Assembly (NCBI GenBank): GCA_003151475.1
Contig: PLXQ01000034.1
Coordinates: forward strand, 1-64,000
Direction: 5' to 3'
DNA: 64,000 bases
From: Acidimicrobiaceae bacterium
GTDB lineage: Bacteria; Actinomycetota; Acidimicrobiia; Acidimicrobiales; UBA8190
Shown here in pieces: positions 1 to 9,328 of the stretch. The position numbers were made by a program, and so were the translations under genes. The notes under the pieces were generated by a model, which was not told where the DNA came from, did not search any database, and saw nothing but the letters and a program-made list of their open reading frames with translations. The first letter of the stretch is position 1. Every line of letters begins with the position of its first letter.

Positions 1-132
1 TGCGGTAAACGCTAACGGCCCGCGGCCTTCATCTTGGATTTCCCGCAAGCCGATCCCCTCGAGAGACTGGGGCTGTCCATGAAGAACGCGTCGTTCGGTA
101 TCGGATGCCCATCACCTCCCGCGACGCAGGAC

Positions 133-1581
133 TCACATGAACATGCGGTACGGGTACTCCCCGTTCGGCAGGTCCGGCACGTGCGCGATCGTCTGAGCCA
201 ACTGCTTGGAGTACCGGATCGTGACCGGCACAGGATCGTAGAGAGCGTCGTTGTTCCAGTCCATCTTCGTAAGCGCAAGCGTTTCCAGACCTGCAATCTC
301 GAGTGGCCCGGCTCCCGCATGACGCCGCAGAAGGAGTGGCCGGGGGATGCTCTTCTTGCCCTGAAAGAAGTGGTCCTGGGTGGAAACGCCTGGCGCATCC
401 CCCGCTCCCCACAACAACGCTTCGCTCCCCGAGAGGTGGATCAACGTCCCCCTCGGCACCGGGTATCTGCTGGGTTCACTCCTCCTATCACTCACCACCC
501 TCGGCGGATTGAGCCAGACGCCACGCCAGGCCACATTGGTGTTGATCTCCAGGCACTCGATTTCGTCGACCGCGCTGAGTGCGTCGGTGACTCCGGCGAG
601 CTCGTCGTTGGTGAACGCTGTGAGCTTGTGCACGGCGACGCGTCGCGGGACCGTCCCGCCGTTTCGTGATTGGTACACGCGCAGGCTCCGGGCGAGAACC
701 GCCCGCATGTCGGATCGGCTGAGGTAAGGATTCTCACTGTCCTCGACAGGATCGGTGGCCTCGTACGCCACGAACTGCATTCCTCCGCCGTCTGCATCGA
801 AGATCTGCGAGCAGCAAGTGACGAAGTGTCCCTCCTGAGGATCGCCTCTAAAGGCGTAGGCGAGCCCGATGAAGGCGGTGTCGGGCGGGTCACCAGGGAT
901 CGGCGCAAGCTTCCAGGGCACTCCGCCGGCCTTGACGTAGTGGGCGATTCCCAAACGCCATGATCGGGAGGCCAAGTAGTTGAAAGCGAAAGTTCGGTCG
1001 TTCACGACCTGAGTCGGAATGTTAGCCAACGAGGCCATGGCCTTCAGGTGGTCGTGGGCGTTGAAATCCACAGCACGGCACGCCGAGCTCCACGCGTCGG
1101 GGAGGTGAACAATCGCCACGTCGAAGGAAGCTCGGACCGACGTCAACTGCCCAATCGCCGAGCGGAACAGTTCGGCCAGGTATGGCACCGCTGTATCTCT
1201 TGTAGCGGCAAGGGCCTCTCCCCATTTGATGTGCGCCGCAGGATCGGTTGCCAGACCGATCTCGACGCCAAATACTTGAGCAAAACCAGGGTAGGTCGGG
1301 ACGTACTCTGGCCGGTCACCGGGAGGGTAGCTCCCGCTGAGGGATTGGATCAGCCTCTGTACGCTGCGTTGTCCGCTGGCTGGTCCGACCGTAGCGACGC
1401 GGATCGTGGGCGTGTACGCCGCAAATGAGACCCGGCCGAAAGGACCGTGATTCGCCAGGCCGCGAAGGGGATGGACGTCGCGCGCGGCGACATTCGTCGC
1501 GTCGAAGATCAGCACAGGCTCCTCCAACGCGGAGAATGCGGGGAGGCGAGAGGGAAGTCGCGGCGTACCCACGCTCGTCAT
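133..1581 (-). CDS. Short prokaryotic Argonaute (MID-PIWI), catalytically inactive
   Basis: The 482-residue protein has the size and ending of a short Argonaute, with MID and PIWI but no N or PAZ domain. Around residues 178-195 a K and a Q in the segment LKAMASLANIPTQVV fit the MID pocket that binds the guide 5' phosphate. The PIWI strands FIGLAY (about 237) and VAVHKLTAF (about 315) lack the catalytic aspartates, so it should bind guides but not slice. The C-terminus EYPYRMFM is hydrophobic, as in PIWI proteins. I chose the ATG at 1581 because it overlaps the stop of the SIR2 gene as ATGA, which indicates translational coupling. The open frame extends 45 bases further upstream. In known short-pAgo pairs the Argonaute senses invader nucleic acid and switches on the partner effector. 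Confidence 0.85.
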   Translation of the reverse strand: MTSVGTPRLPSRLPAFSALEEPVLIFDATNVAARDVHPLRGLANHGPFGRVSFAAYTPTIRVATVGPASGQRSVQRLIQSLSGSYPPGDRPEYVPTYPGFAQVFGVEIGLATDPAAHIKWGEALAATRDTAVPYLAELFRSAIGQLTSVRASFDVAIVHLPDAWSSACRAVDFNAHDHLKAMASLANIPTQVVNDRTFAFNYLASRSWRLGIAHYVKAGGVPWKLAPIPGDPPDTAFIGLAYAFRGDPQEGHFVTCCSQIFDADGGGMQFVAYEATDPVEDSENPYLSRSDMRAVLARSLRVYQSRNGGTVPRRVAVHKLTAFTNDELAGVTDALSAVDEIECLEINTNVAWRGVWLNPPRVVSDRRSEPSRYPVPRGTLIHLSGSEALLWGAGDAPGVSTQDHFFQGKKSIPRPLLLRRHAGAGPLEIAGLETLALTKMDWNNDALYDPVPVTIRYSKQLAQTIAHVPDLPNGEYPYRMFM

Positions 1582-3503
1582 GATGCGTTCCAGTTGGCTG
1601 AAGGGCGCGAGCCCGGTGGGCACCATCCCGACTTCTGGTAAAGGGTGAACGAAGCATCAATACCGTCCGCGGGACCGACACCAAACGCACTGATTGTGGT
1701 GTTGTCTTCGGGACAGAAAAATTTGGACCACTGGTTGATTAGGGCATCCCACTGGGCGTTGTAACGCTGCGCCCAGCGCTCGCGACGCCACGAAGATGCG
1801 GCATCGATCTCCTCTTGGGTGGGTCGGCGTGTTTGCTGGGGAGCCTTGGCATCCTCGCCAACCTCGCGTGGGTCGGCGATCCATGTCAGAGGATCGAGGA
1901 CGCACCACCAGCGTCCCAACCAGAACTCGAGCCGAACCCGTACCGCTTCGGCGAAATACCGGCCGAGCGCAGTGGCGTTGCCGTGGAGACCGGACTTGTA
2001 GGCGACCTTGAGACCCTCGAGCTTCTGTCGTTCTTCGTGAGCTATGGGGTCGTCCCGTCCCGGTTGGGGTGGTCGGAGAATGACCAGGTGGCGACCCGGA
2101 TGGGCGCGGGCGGGCCGACCCTTCGACAGTGCGTTGACGAGGGCGTCGTAAAGCAAGCCGTGCGCCCAACTTTCCGTACGCGGATCGATGGCTACCTCAC
2201 CGCTTAGAACGGGTCCGTAGGAGGAGAGACCGACAAGCAGGTCCTCGTCGCGCCCGAACGCAGCGGCACCACCGGCGATTGCCGCGATGGCCACCTGACG
2301 CCCCCGGCCGGATTCCCTGAGCGCCTCACGAAGCAACCTGGTGGTCGCGCCCTGTGAGAGCTCGATTCGCCGCGCCTTGGTGGGGATCTCGAGCACGGGC
2401 AGCGCCGACGTCCTCAGCACGGGGTACTGGTCGCCGCTCTCCGTCGGGAGTTCGACGGGCGTAACGCGAGCCGCCGGGCGAGACGCTCTGACATGGTCCG
2501 CCAGCAGCGCCGGGAAGTCTAGCTGGCGCTCTACCGCGCCCATGAGTTCATCGAAGTTCTCCGCTCCAACGACATGCACCCCCACGCCGGCATCTGCCGC
2601 TGCGTCGAGCCAGACGGATACCGCCGGCAGTAGCTCGCTCTCGGGACGAGTGACCCAGAACACTCCCCCCGGGAACGGGGAGCTTTGATCGAGCGCTGCG
2701 CTCAGGGCTTCCATGATCGACTCGTCTCGGCCGCTGTAGCCGGCGACCACCAGCCCGTATCGCCCGCAAAGAGTAATCATGACCTGGCGCAGTTCCTCGT
2801 CTTGGCTGACGAGCTCAACGGAGATGTTCTTCAAGCTGTCCGACTGGTAGTCGCCGTGGAGCTTGATCAAGAGCGGCCAATCACCCTGCGTCGAGCAGCG
2901 CTGAGCAACATCGACACGCTGGAGGTCGGCGACGTTCAATCTGGCGCGCTCTGCGGGATCGACTAGCTCGTCAGCGGTCGTGCACGACGTCTCGACGAGC
3001 TGATCGAAGTTCGTGGTCAGCGCCGTTTGTGTCTGACCGGACACGACGCACGCGGCCAGGACACGATGGCCGAAGGATGGGGACGCTCGGCTCAGCTTGT
3101 CATCGATAAAGTTCCGGCGATCCCGAGCCGTAGGATATACAGCCTCGAAGTACGCCGAGTACTCCTCTGGACTGCCCCGTGCCGGCATGATCCCCTGGTG
3201 CTCGAAGTGCCAATCGATTCTCTCGATCCAAAGAGGATCTCCGGGGTCGATCTCGCGGACGGCGAGACCGGTGTCGCGGCAGAACAAGCGGGTCTTGAAC
3301 TCAACGATCATGTCGTAGCCGGTCGGTATCCCGGCGGCGGCCGAAGTTCCTGCCCCCAGGAACCAGCTGAGCTGGCGGGTGCGTGCATTGAACATGAGCG
3401 CGAAGTCGGCGGGGCTGAGCACCTGGCTCCCCGTATAGCGCGCGGCAGGGGTCGAGGGCGCCAGCTCGGCGAAATGCGGCAATGGTTCGTCCGGCTGTGG
3501 CAC
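1578..3503 (-). CDS. SIR2-APAZ effector of a SPARSA-type short Argonaute system
   Basis: The 641-residue protein has an N-terminal SIR2 fold. It shows the NAD loop GAGTSAAAGIP (50-60), the TTNFD motif with catalytic-type Asn165, the KLHGD motif with His216, and GYSGRDESIM (255-264). The remaining C-terminal half, from about 340, fits an APAZ-type Argonaute-binding region by position and length, although APAZ is too divergent for me to prove by eye. In characterised SPARSA pairs this subunit hydrolyses NAD+ after the Argonaute recognises invader DNA, which stops the infected cell. Both catalytic residues are present, so an active NADase is expected. The start is GTG at 3503 with a weak ribosome site. 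The stop overlaps the Argonaute start. Confidence 0.87.
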   Translation of the reverse strand: MPQPDEPLPHFAELAPSTPAARYTGSQVLSPADFALMFNARTRQLSWFLGAGTSAAAGIPTGYDMIVEFKTRLFCRDTGLAVREIDPGDPLWIERIDWHFEHQGIMPARGSPEEYSAYFEAVYPTARDRRNFIDDKLSRASPSFGHRVLAACVVSGQTQTALTTNFDQLVETSCTTADELVDPAERARLNVADLQRVDVAQRCSTQGDWPLLIKLHGDYQSDSLKNISVELVSQDEELRQVMITLCGRYGLVVAGYSGRDESIMEALSAALDQSSPFPGGVFWVTRPESELLPAVSVWLDAAADAGVGVHVVGAENFDELMGAVERQLDFPALLADHVRASRPAARVTPVELPTESGDQYPVLRTSALPVLEIPTKARRIELSQGATTRLLREALRESGRGRQVAIAAIAGGAAAFGRDEDLLVGLSSYGPVLSGEVAIDPRTESWAHGLLYDALVNALSKGRPARAHPGRHLVILRPPQPGRDDPIAHEERQKLEGLKVAYKSGLHGNATALGRYFAEAVRVRLEFWLGRWWCVLDPLTWIADPREVGEDAKAPQQTRRPTQEEIDAASSWRRERWAQRYNAQWDALINQWSKFFCPEDNTTISAFGVGPADGIDASFTLYQKSGWCPPGSRPSANWNAS

Positions 3504-3544
3504 GTTCGTAGGTTAGACCCGACCATTGGGCGCCTCATCCCGGG

Positions 3545-4408
3545 TTACGTCGGAGTGCTCCACTTGGATTCAATAGTGCTGACAAGAGCACTAAGAAAGG
3601 TTGCAAGAAAGCGCACGGGAACTTTGGCGGCACAATAGGGAATGGCGTTGGTAGCAGCCGAACCACCAGTGTGAACAATCAGATGGCGGGCATTCGAGTA
3701 CGAATCGAACAGCACAGGTGACAGCTGTAGAAACTGATCGCCCGGGTCGGTTGTCGGATCATTGACGTCGACCTTCAGATCGAGGGCCGTACTTCGAAGA
3801 TTTCCAAGGACAGAGTCGTACTCGCTGGTAACAATTCGAACTTGCTGCGCTGCAAATACTCGCTCTGCCAACGCGACCCGAGCGGTGCTGGGTTCCATCA
3901 TGGCGAGCTCGGTCATTATGTCGGGACTGTCTTCGACGGCAGCTTTGATTGCTTGCTTCCAGGCACGATGCACCTTGTCTGGTGGCCTTTCAGAGAAGAC
4001 AAGATGGAGGTATTTCTCAATCGTAAAATTGCGCACATATGCATCGAATGACCCAACACCGAGCGCCAGTGCCCCTTGCCTCAAGTCCTTCACAACGCCG
4101 ACAGCTCGATCGCTTGGATCGTGCGGATCGAGTTCATAACGATCTGCCGCAGCAATGCATGAGGTGTATCGTCGCATCAACTTGTCAAAGTTGTGAGAGG
4201 CCTTTGTCTTACGGATGGTTGCCTCGGGCAGCAGCCCGTGAATCAGAGATGTGGAGCCATCATCGAGAGGCAGGCCGACGTACTTGTCGAGATTGGTTAC
4301 ACCAATGGAAAGCTCGGAGCAGACTGGTGTGCGAAATTGAAGGTCGCGAATTGCTTCCCAGTTTCGATTCAGCTTGACGACTGTGCTCCGAGACAAAGGC
4401 GTCGACAT
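3545..4408 (-). CDS. HEPN-motif protein, putative ribonuclease, upstream of the SIR2-Ago pair
   Basis: The 287-residue mostly helical protein ends with RHLIVHTGG, an Rx4H motif (Arg241, His246) with the R-polar-x3-H form typical of HEPN ribonucleases such as the RiboL-PSP-HEPN group. An earlier segment, SFDAYVRNFTIEKY, also resembles HEPN helices. The ATG at 4408 is preceded by GAGGGAAG at good spacing, so I prefer it to the longer frame. The stop lies 41 bp before the SIR2-APAZ start on the same strand, so the three genes could be one transcript. It could be an extra toxin, a sensor, or an unrelated HEPN gene. Family assignment rests on the motif only. Codon use looks less GC-biased than in the relaxase upstream. 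Confidence 0.6.
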   Translation of the reverse strand: MSTPLSRSTVVKLNRNWEAIRDLQFRTPVCSELSIGVTNLDKYVGLPLDDGSTSLIHGLLPEATIRKTKASHNFDKLMRRYTSCIAAADRYELDPHDPSDRAVGVVKDLRQGALALGVGSFDAYVRNFTIEKYLHLVFSERPPDKVHRAWKQAIKAAVEDSPDIMTELAMMEPSTARVALAERVFAAQQVRIVTSEYDSVLGNLRSTALDLKVDVNDPTTDPGDQFLQLSPVLFDSYSNARHLIVHTGGSAATNAIPYCAAKVPVRFLATFLSALVSTIESKWSTPT

Positions 4409-4579
4409 GGCTCTTCCCTCTTTCCAAAACTTGTCGGTGGATTCCTGACGGATTGAAGTGTCAATCGCCGGCCAAGCGTAACTTTCTGGCCGAATATCCA
4501 AGTGTCTCAGCTTTCCCCGAACGGGGTAGCCGGCTTCTCTGATGATGCGTCCCGCAACGCAGGTCCGCTCAGGTTGTCA

Positions 4580-7500
4580 TTACAAGCTGAAGCCATCGTC
4601 CAAGCCAGAATCGAAGTCGGGCTCGTCTGACCAGAGCGTTGCTAGCGAGGGGATTGTGCCTTCCGCGACGCTTCGGTTGTCATCTCCTTGATGGTTAGCT
4701 GTATGAATGTTCGCCCACCGCGTGGCCAGCGATGCCCGCTCGGATCCGCCTTCACGCGTGTCACCAGCAGTGAGGAACCCGGCCGTGCCCACCATGGCGA
4801 CGGTCTTGTCCCAGTGGGCACGTTGTTCGGGATCAGCCGGTTCGGGGCCGAGGGTGGCTGGGCCGTCGATGCTCCATCGGGTGCGATACGCCTCGATCGC
4901 TCCCCCAGCCCTCTGCCACCGTTCGACGTTGCCGACGCGTTCGGGGAGAGGGCCGAGCAATGCCGTGACGTGCTCGGGTTGGGTGTAGCTGGCGGCTTGG
5001 CCGAGTCGGTACTCGTAGCGCCGGACATCGCCGTCCAATCGGGCCCAGGTCGTGATCGCGTCTCGGTGGACCGCCACCCAGTCGTCATGACGGCGTTGGC
5101 CGGCGACGAGAGCTGACACGTCTGCCTCCGCACTTCGGGCGTCCCGGCCGGCGACGCGGGCCTTATGGGCCCGGTCGGATGCGGCGGCCAGCTCGTCGGC
5201 GACGTCAGGCGGAGCCTGGTCAATCAGCCATCGAGCCAGAGTGGCGTGCTGGGCGTAGTCGACGGGTGAGGGAACTGACCAATCCGGAAGATGGTCCTGG
5301 GCCATGGTCTGTTCCCGGGACCGTCCGAGGGCGTCGACGAGGGACTGGAGGGCGTCTCGCTGGGCGGTGTCGTCGGCGTGATGACCGATCTCCCACCTCG
5401 GGTTCTCGGGGGCGGCGACGTACAGGTTGTTGGACAATCGGCCCCGCGACAGCTGGGTGTAGCCGGCTTCCTGGAAGAGACTGTCGCCACCGAGGCCGAA
5501 GGTGTGGTCGACGGTAATCCCCTGGGAGCGGAACACGGTGAGGGCATAGCCCAGGTTGGTCGAGGTCTCGACGTAGGTCCGGGGGAGAACGGCACGCCGA
5601 CCGTCGTCGAGCTCGACCAAGAGAGCCGAGGCCGCCTCGGCTTGGACCTTCGTCTCCCCCAGACCGACAATGTCACCCTGGGCCCAGGGGACGTCACCCT
5701 CCCAGGTCGGAGCATTGCCGGACGGGTCGACGCCACCGACAACCGTGCCGAAGGTGCCGTTTCGCACCTGGACTCTGCCGGAGGGCCCGGCCCGGTCCGC
5801 AGCACCCGCGGCGACCACCCGCTGGTTCTTCTCGAAGAGGACCCGGTCGCCAATCCTGAACGTCTTTGTGCCGAGAGTGATCTCCGGGCCGAGCTCACCG
5901 CCGGCGTGGCGCCGGGCCCGGACCATGTCGTTCAGGGCCACCACGTCGGCCCGGCGGACAGCCAGGATGGCGGTGGTGTGGTCGTGGTGGACGGCCCACC
6001 AGTCCTCCACCAGCCGATGCCGGGCCTCGTCGATGGTGCCGGAGATCGTGACCCGGCCGTGCTCGGTATAGGCGTGGACGGCCCGCTCGGCGTCACCGTC
6101 CCTGAGTGCCACCAGGGCGTCGCGTTCCCACTGCTGGTCGGAGCCGGCCTGGCGGCGGTTGGTGGTGAGGGTGACGACGTGGTCTCCGAGCTCCTTCGAC
6201 AGCGACCGCAGGGCCCCGCCGGCGTCGATGGACGACAGTTGCCGGTTGTCGCCGGTAAGAACCAGCTTGGCCCCGGCCCCGTCGACGTGGGAGCGGAGCC
6301 GGTCGAGAGTGCGGCTGCCCACGAGCGACGCCTCGTCCACCACGATGACGTGGCGCGAGGTGAGTCCGCCTTCTTCTCTCAAGTCGGCTAGGAGCTGGGT
6401 GAGCGACGAGCTCGGGATCCCGGTGCCGGCCTCGAGGTCGGCGGCCGTCCGCGCTGCCACGGCGGTGCCGATGACCTTGTAGCCCGCCTCCTCCCAGCCG
6501 GCCCGGGCGGCACCGAGCATGGTCGACTTCCCCGTGCCGGCCTGGCCGATCACGAGGTCGTAGCCGTTGCCCGAGGTGAGTAGCGCCCGTGCACCGTCGG
6601 CCTGTTCTCCGTCGAGATGGGGATGCCGCGCCAGGACGTGGTCGACGGTGCCGAGGGCGACCCGGCCGGTTCCTTCGCCGACGCGTGCGGTGGCGGAACC
6701 GATGATGCGCTGCTCCGCCTCCAGGAGCTCTGTGGTCGTGTAGCGCCGGTCGCCGCTCGTGGCCGGCACCACCTGGCCGCTTCCGGTGCGGACATGTTCG
6801 GTGCCGGCGGTGGGATCGGCGAGAACCCGGACGACGCTCGTGCGATCGAGGAGCTTGAACGTGAGCGACAGCGCCTGATCGGGGGTGACGTCGAATGCCC
6901 TGGCCACGGCACTGATGGCCTCTCGGCGGGTGAACATCGACCCCAGCAGCGTGACGGGGATGGCCCGGCTGTCGGGAGCGAGGTGCTCGTCGATCTCCCA
7001 GTCATCCAGAGACGCACCCTTCTCCCCGGCCAGGACCCGGAGGATCGTCTCGGTGTCCTCGGGTCCGGGTGAGATGGCCGGTTCGTTGCCGAGGGCGGCG
7101 GTGATGTCGTCGACACTGGCAGGCCGGGTGCCACTGTCGCCGTCGGAAAGTTCGATGGCGGCGAGCTGAGCTGTCCAGCCTTCCTGCAGCAGAGCGGCCG
7201 GCGTCATCCCTGCCGGTTTGCGCTGCCGGGTGGCGAGAGCCGTGATCTCGGCTGCTTTGGCCGACGTGCTCCCCCGCTGCTCCATCGACGCTTCGATGTC
7301 CACCCGCCGATGGGAGAATGCCCGCAGAATCTCCTTCGAGATGTCTCGCAACTCCCCCAGGCCGTTGCGCCGTACTTGCCAGGCGAGGCCGAGGGGTCGA
7401 AGCTCGGCGCGCAGCGCCGATTGGTACAGAGTTCCGGAGGCTTTCTGCCACAGGTAGAGGTGGCGGCCGTCGGGGGCCGACCACCGGCCGTCTGCGCCCT

Positions 7501-8017
7501 GGACGAGGTTGGGGACGACGACGTGCGTGTGGAGCTGGGGGTCACCGGCCCTGCTGGTGCGGTGCCGGAAGGCGGCGCCGGCGAAGCCCTTGGCTTCGAT
7601 GAGCTGGCCGCCGCCGGCACCTCGCCGGGCGTAGCAGGCCTCGGCGGACAGGTGGTCGAGGACGCTCTCCACGGCCCGGTCGTGCGCCGCGGAGATGGCG
7701 ACTCGGACCTCGTCCGGCCCGAATGCGCCCAGAAGAGAGACGCCTTTGGGAGCCGAGAACGTCAGGTCGTAGCCGGGGCGTCGTCCCTGGGACAACCTGG
7801 CTCCCAGATGGTCCCCGGAGGCGGACCTGCCGGCAAGCAGGTTCCTGAGAGCCTCGGCGTCGACCTGGCCGACAAGTCCAAGCTGTGTAGACGTGGCGCC
7901 GATCCAACGGCCCGGTGCTTCACCGCGTCCGAGGTAGTAGTCATCGACGTTGTTGGCGACCTTGTCGAGGTAGTAGTCGGCGCCGCCAGAGCTGCCGAGC
8001 CGCCCTATCGACAGCAT
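4580..8017 (-). CDS. MobF-family conjugative relaxase-helicase (TrwC/TraA type)
   Basis: The 1145-residue protein begins MLSIGRL, as TrwC-type relaxases do. It has a tyrosine cluster in VDDYYLG (near 25) that can supply the nicking tyrosine. The metal-binding histidine triad lies in AFRHRTSRAGDPQLHTHVV (about 148-166). The second half is a RecD/TraI-like helicase with P-loop GQAGTGKST (about 490), Walker B VIVVDEAS (about 557) and a late YTQLSRGR motif. It should nick oriT, stay attached to the transferred strand and unwind it. A TTG 45 bases upstream is an alternative start; MLSIG fits the family better. Two GTCACC boxes lie upstream at 8077-8094. No coupling protein is visible in the window. 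Confidence 0.93.
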   Translation of the reverse strand: MLSIGRLGSSGGADYYLDKVANNVDDYYLGRGEAPGRWIGATSTQLGLVGQVDAEALRNLLAGRSASGDHLGARLSQGRRPGYDLTFSAPKGVSLLGAFGPDEVRVAISAAHDRAVESVLDHLSAEACYARRGAGGGQLIEAKGFAGAAFRHRTSRAGDPQLHTHVVVPNLVQGADGRWSAPDGRHLYLWQKASGTLYQSALRAELRPLGLAWQVRRNGLGELRDISKEILRAFSHRRVDIEASMEQRGSTSAKAAEITALATRQRKPAGMTPAALLQEGWTAQLAAIELSDGDSGTRPASVDDITAALGNEPAISPGPEDTETILRVLAGEKGASLDDWEIDEHLAPDSRAIPVTLLGSMFTRREAISAVARAFDVTPDQALSLTFKLLDRTSVVRVLADPTAGTEHVRTGSGQVVPATSGDRRYTTTELLEAEQRIIGSATARVGEGTGRVALGTVDHVLARHPHLDGEQADGARALLTSGNGYDLVIGQAGTGKSTMLGAARAGWEEAGYKVIGTAVAARTAADLEAGTGIPSSSLTQLLADLREEGGLTSRHVIVVDEASLVGSRTLDRLRSHVDGAGAKLVLTGDNRQLSSIDAGGALRSLSKELGDHVVTLTTNRRQAGSDQQWERDALVALRDGDAERAVHAYTEHGRVTISGTIDEARHRLVEDWWAVHHDHTTAILAVRRADVVALNDMVRARRHAGGELGPEITLGTKTFRIGDRVLFEKNQRVVAAGAADRAGPSGRVQVRNGTFGTVVGGVDPSGNAPTWEGDVPWAQGDIVGLGETKVQAEAASALLVELDDGRRAVLPRTYVETSTNLGYALTVFRSQGITVDHTFGLGGDSLFQEAGYTQLSRGRLSNNLYVAAPENPRWEIGHHADDTAQRDALQSLVDALGRSREQTMAQDHLPDWSVPSPVDYAQHATLARWLIDQAPPDVADELAAASDRAHKARVAGRDARSAEADVSALVAGQRRHDDWVAVHRDAITTWARLDGDVRRYEYRLGQAASYTQPEHVTALLGPLPERVGNVERWQRAGGAIEAYRTRWSIDGPATLGPEPADPEQRAHWDKTVAMVGTAGFLTAGDTREGGSERASLATRWANIHTANHQGDDNRSVAEGTIPSLATLWSDEPDFDSGLDDGFSL

Positions 8018-8364
8018 CGGGACGTCTCGCACGCGGTGTTCGAGGACGAGCCCATGACCCAATCGTCCGGATAGGCGTCACCTTGAGTGTCACCTTCGAC
8101 AAACAGGGCCGTCTAACCAGGAAGAACGTGACCCGGAAGCACTGGTTTTCCGCCCGGAGGGCGCCAGGGACTCGGCCGAGTGCAGTTGTGTGGAAATTCA
8201 ATGTCCAGGTCTGGCGGAGCCGATGGGTGGGTGAAGAAGGCCCCGTTCCCGAGGGGACGGGGCCTTCTTGTGGGGCTGAGGACGCGTGGGCTAAGCCGCG
8301 ATGCTCACGGGACGGGCTGGAGGCCAATCGGGAAGCGACACAACCGTGGCGTAGAACGGGCGGC
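8018..8364. other. Noncoding leader of the relaxase; possible oriT region
   Basis: This stretch between the divergent relaxase and the broken zinc-motif gene holds two GTCACC boxes 12 bp apart (8077-8082 and 8089-8094) and a strong hairpin at 8234-8269. I see no gene in it. MobF oriT sites often lie beside the relaxase gene, so this is a reasonable place to look for one, but no nic consensus can be recognised by eye. Confidence 0.35.
8234..8269. terminator. Strong GC-rich hairpin, terminator-like
   Basis: A perfect 13-bp stem (AAGAAGGCCCCGT with its complement) encloses a 10-base loop, which can itself extend the stem by a TCCC/GGGA pairing. The AAG/CTT ends resemble a bidirectional terminator. 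No obvious gene ends just before it, so a role in oriT structure is an alternative. Confidence 0.5.
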
Positions 8365-8746
8365 ATGACGGAGCACGAAGTCGCCAGAGTCGACCTGGTG
8401 GGCATCGAGGAGGTGTGCTGGCGGTGCCAAGTCGACCGTGGCTCTGATCGGCGTGCGGCCCCACCACGGCCACCGCGCCGGCGGCCTCGTGAGTTGCCAG
8501 GACGAGAACGTCCTTTCGTACGCAGCGGCGGCCCTACCGGCGGAGGCGGCAGCGCGAGTGGGTGTCGGCCCGGTCAAGCCCCGGTTCAGCCGGACCCGGA
8601 AGGGCGAATACCTGAGCAACGGGTGTGTCCACTGCGACGCCCTTCTCGGCGACTTCTACCTTTACCACGAGACGCTGCCCGAGGTCCTCGCCCTCGAGGG
8701 CTTCGGTGGTCTCATCACGATCGCCACCGTGAACGCCACGCCGTAG
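8365..8746 (+). pseudogene. Zinc-motif hypothetical protein split by a one-base frameshift
   Basis: Reading from ATG 8365 gives MTEHEVARVDLVGIEEVCWRC. The frame then becomes meaningless, while skipping one base near 8428 continues smoothly as KSTVALIGV and later YLSNGCVHCDALLGDFYLYHE to the stop at 8746. The two pieces together make a plausible protein of about 126 residues with two CxxC motifs (CWRC and CVHC), so a small zinc-binding protein has been broken by an insertion or a sequencing error. Its stop faces the ssb stop across a terminator hairpin. I do not recognise a function. Confidence 0.6.
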
Positions 8747-8760
8747 CAACCGGCGCGTCA

Positions 8761-8788
8761 GGGCCCCGGGCGTGGATGCCCGGGGCCC
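8761..8788. terminator. Bidirectional terminator between convergent genes
   Basis: GGGCCCCGGGC and its exact complement form an 11-bp stem with a 6-base loop. It lies between the end of the frameshifted plus-strand gene (8746) and the end of ssb (8811), as expected for a shared terminator. Confidence 0.7.
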
Positions 8789-8810
8789 GAAAACGTGCCG
8801 TGCCAGCCCG

Positions 8811-9218
8811 TCAGGCGGGTGCCACCTCGTCGGCAGGCTCGTGGGCACCGTTGTGGCGCTGGGCCCTTTGGACCTCAGCCGTGGCGAACCGGAGGCTGGC
8901 CCCGATGTCGTCGGCCAGGATCTCCACCTTGGTCCGGCGGTCCCCGCCTTCGGTCTCCCAGCTGTGCTGCTCGAGGCGACCGGTGACCACCACCCTCGCC
9001 CCTTTGGTGAGGCTGAGGGCCACGTTCTCGGCCAGCTCCCGCCAGCAGGAGACGTCGAAGAAGGCAGTGGCCTCCTCCCACTCCTGGGTGTCGCGGTTCT
9101 GCCACCGACGGGTCACGGCCAGCGACAGCGAGCTGTGGGCCTGGCCATCACGGGTGTAGCGGATCTCCGGGTCCCGGGTCAGGTTGCCGGCCACGGTGAC
9201 GGTGCTCATGGTTGTCAT
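8811..9218 (-). CDS. ssb: Single-stranded DNA-binding protein, plasmid/element type
   Basis: This 135-residue OB-fold SSB carries the family signatures VTVAGNLTRDPEIRYT at the start, FFDVSCWRELAENVALSLTKGARVVVTGRLEQHSWE in the middle, and KVEILADDIGASLRFA. It coats single-stranded DNA during transfer or replication. The tail ends in DEVAPA and lacks the acidic DDxxPF tip that chromosomal SSBs use to recruit partners. ATG 9218 follows AAGGAG at 8 bases; an ATG at 9209 is a weaker alternative. Its leader shares a long repeat with the leader of ardC, so the two are probably co-regulated. Confidence 0.93.
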   Translation of the reverse strand: MTTMSTVTVAGNLTRDPEIRYTRDGQAHSSLSLAVTRRWQNRDTQEWEEATAFFDVSCWRELAENVALSLTKGARVVVTGRLEQHSWETEGGDRRTKVEILADDIGASLRFATAEVQRAQRHNGAHEPADEVAPA

Positions 9219-9328
9219 GGTTGCTTCTCCTTGTGATTGATGACCGGCGGGGCGCTTGTCGCCCCGCCTGGTGCGTCATCAATCGCTGGAAGCCGATTGC
9301 CCACACCGGCGCCGGCAGTCAGGGGAGC

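Noticed and set aside
5291-6391. Long open plus-strand frame opposite the relaxase
   Set aside because: It mirrors GC-rich relaxase codons, has Gly/Val/Arg-rich content without domains, and the minus-strand relaxase is a clear full-length gene.
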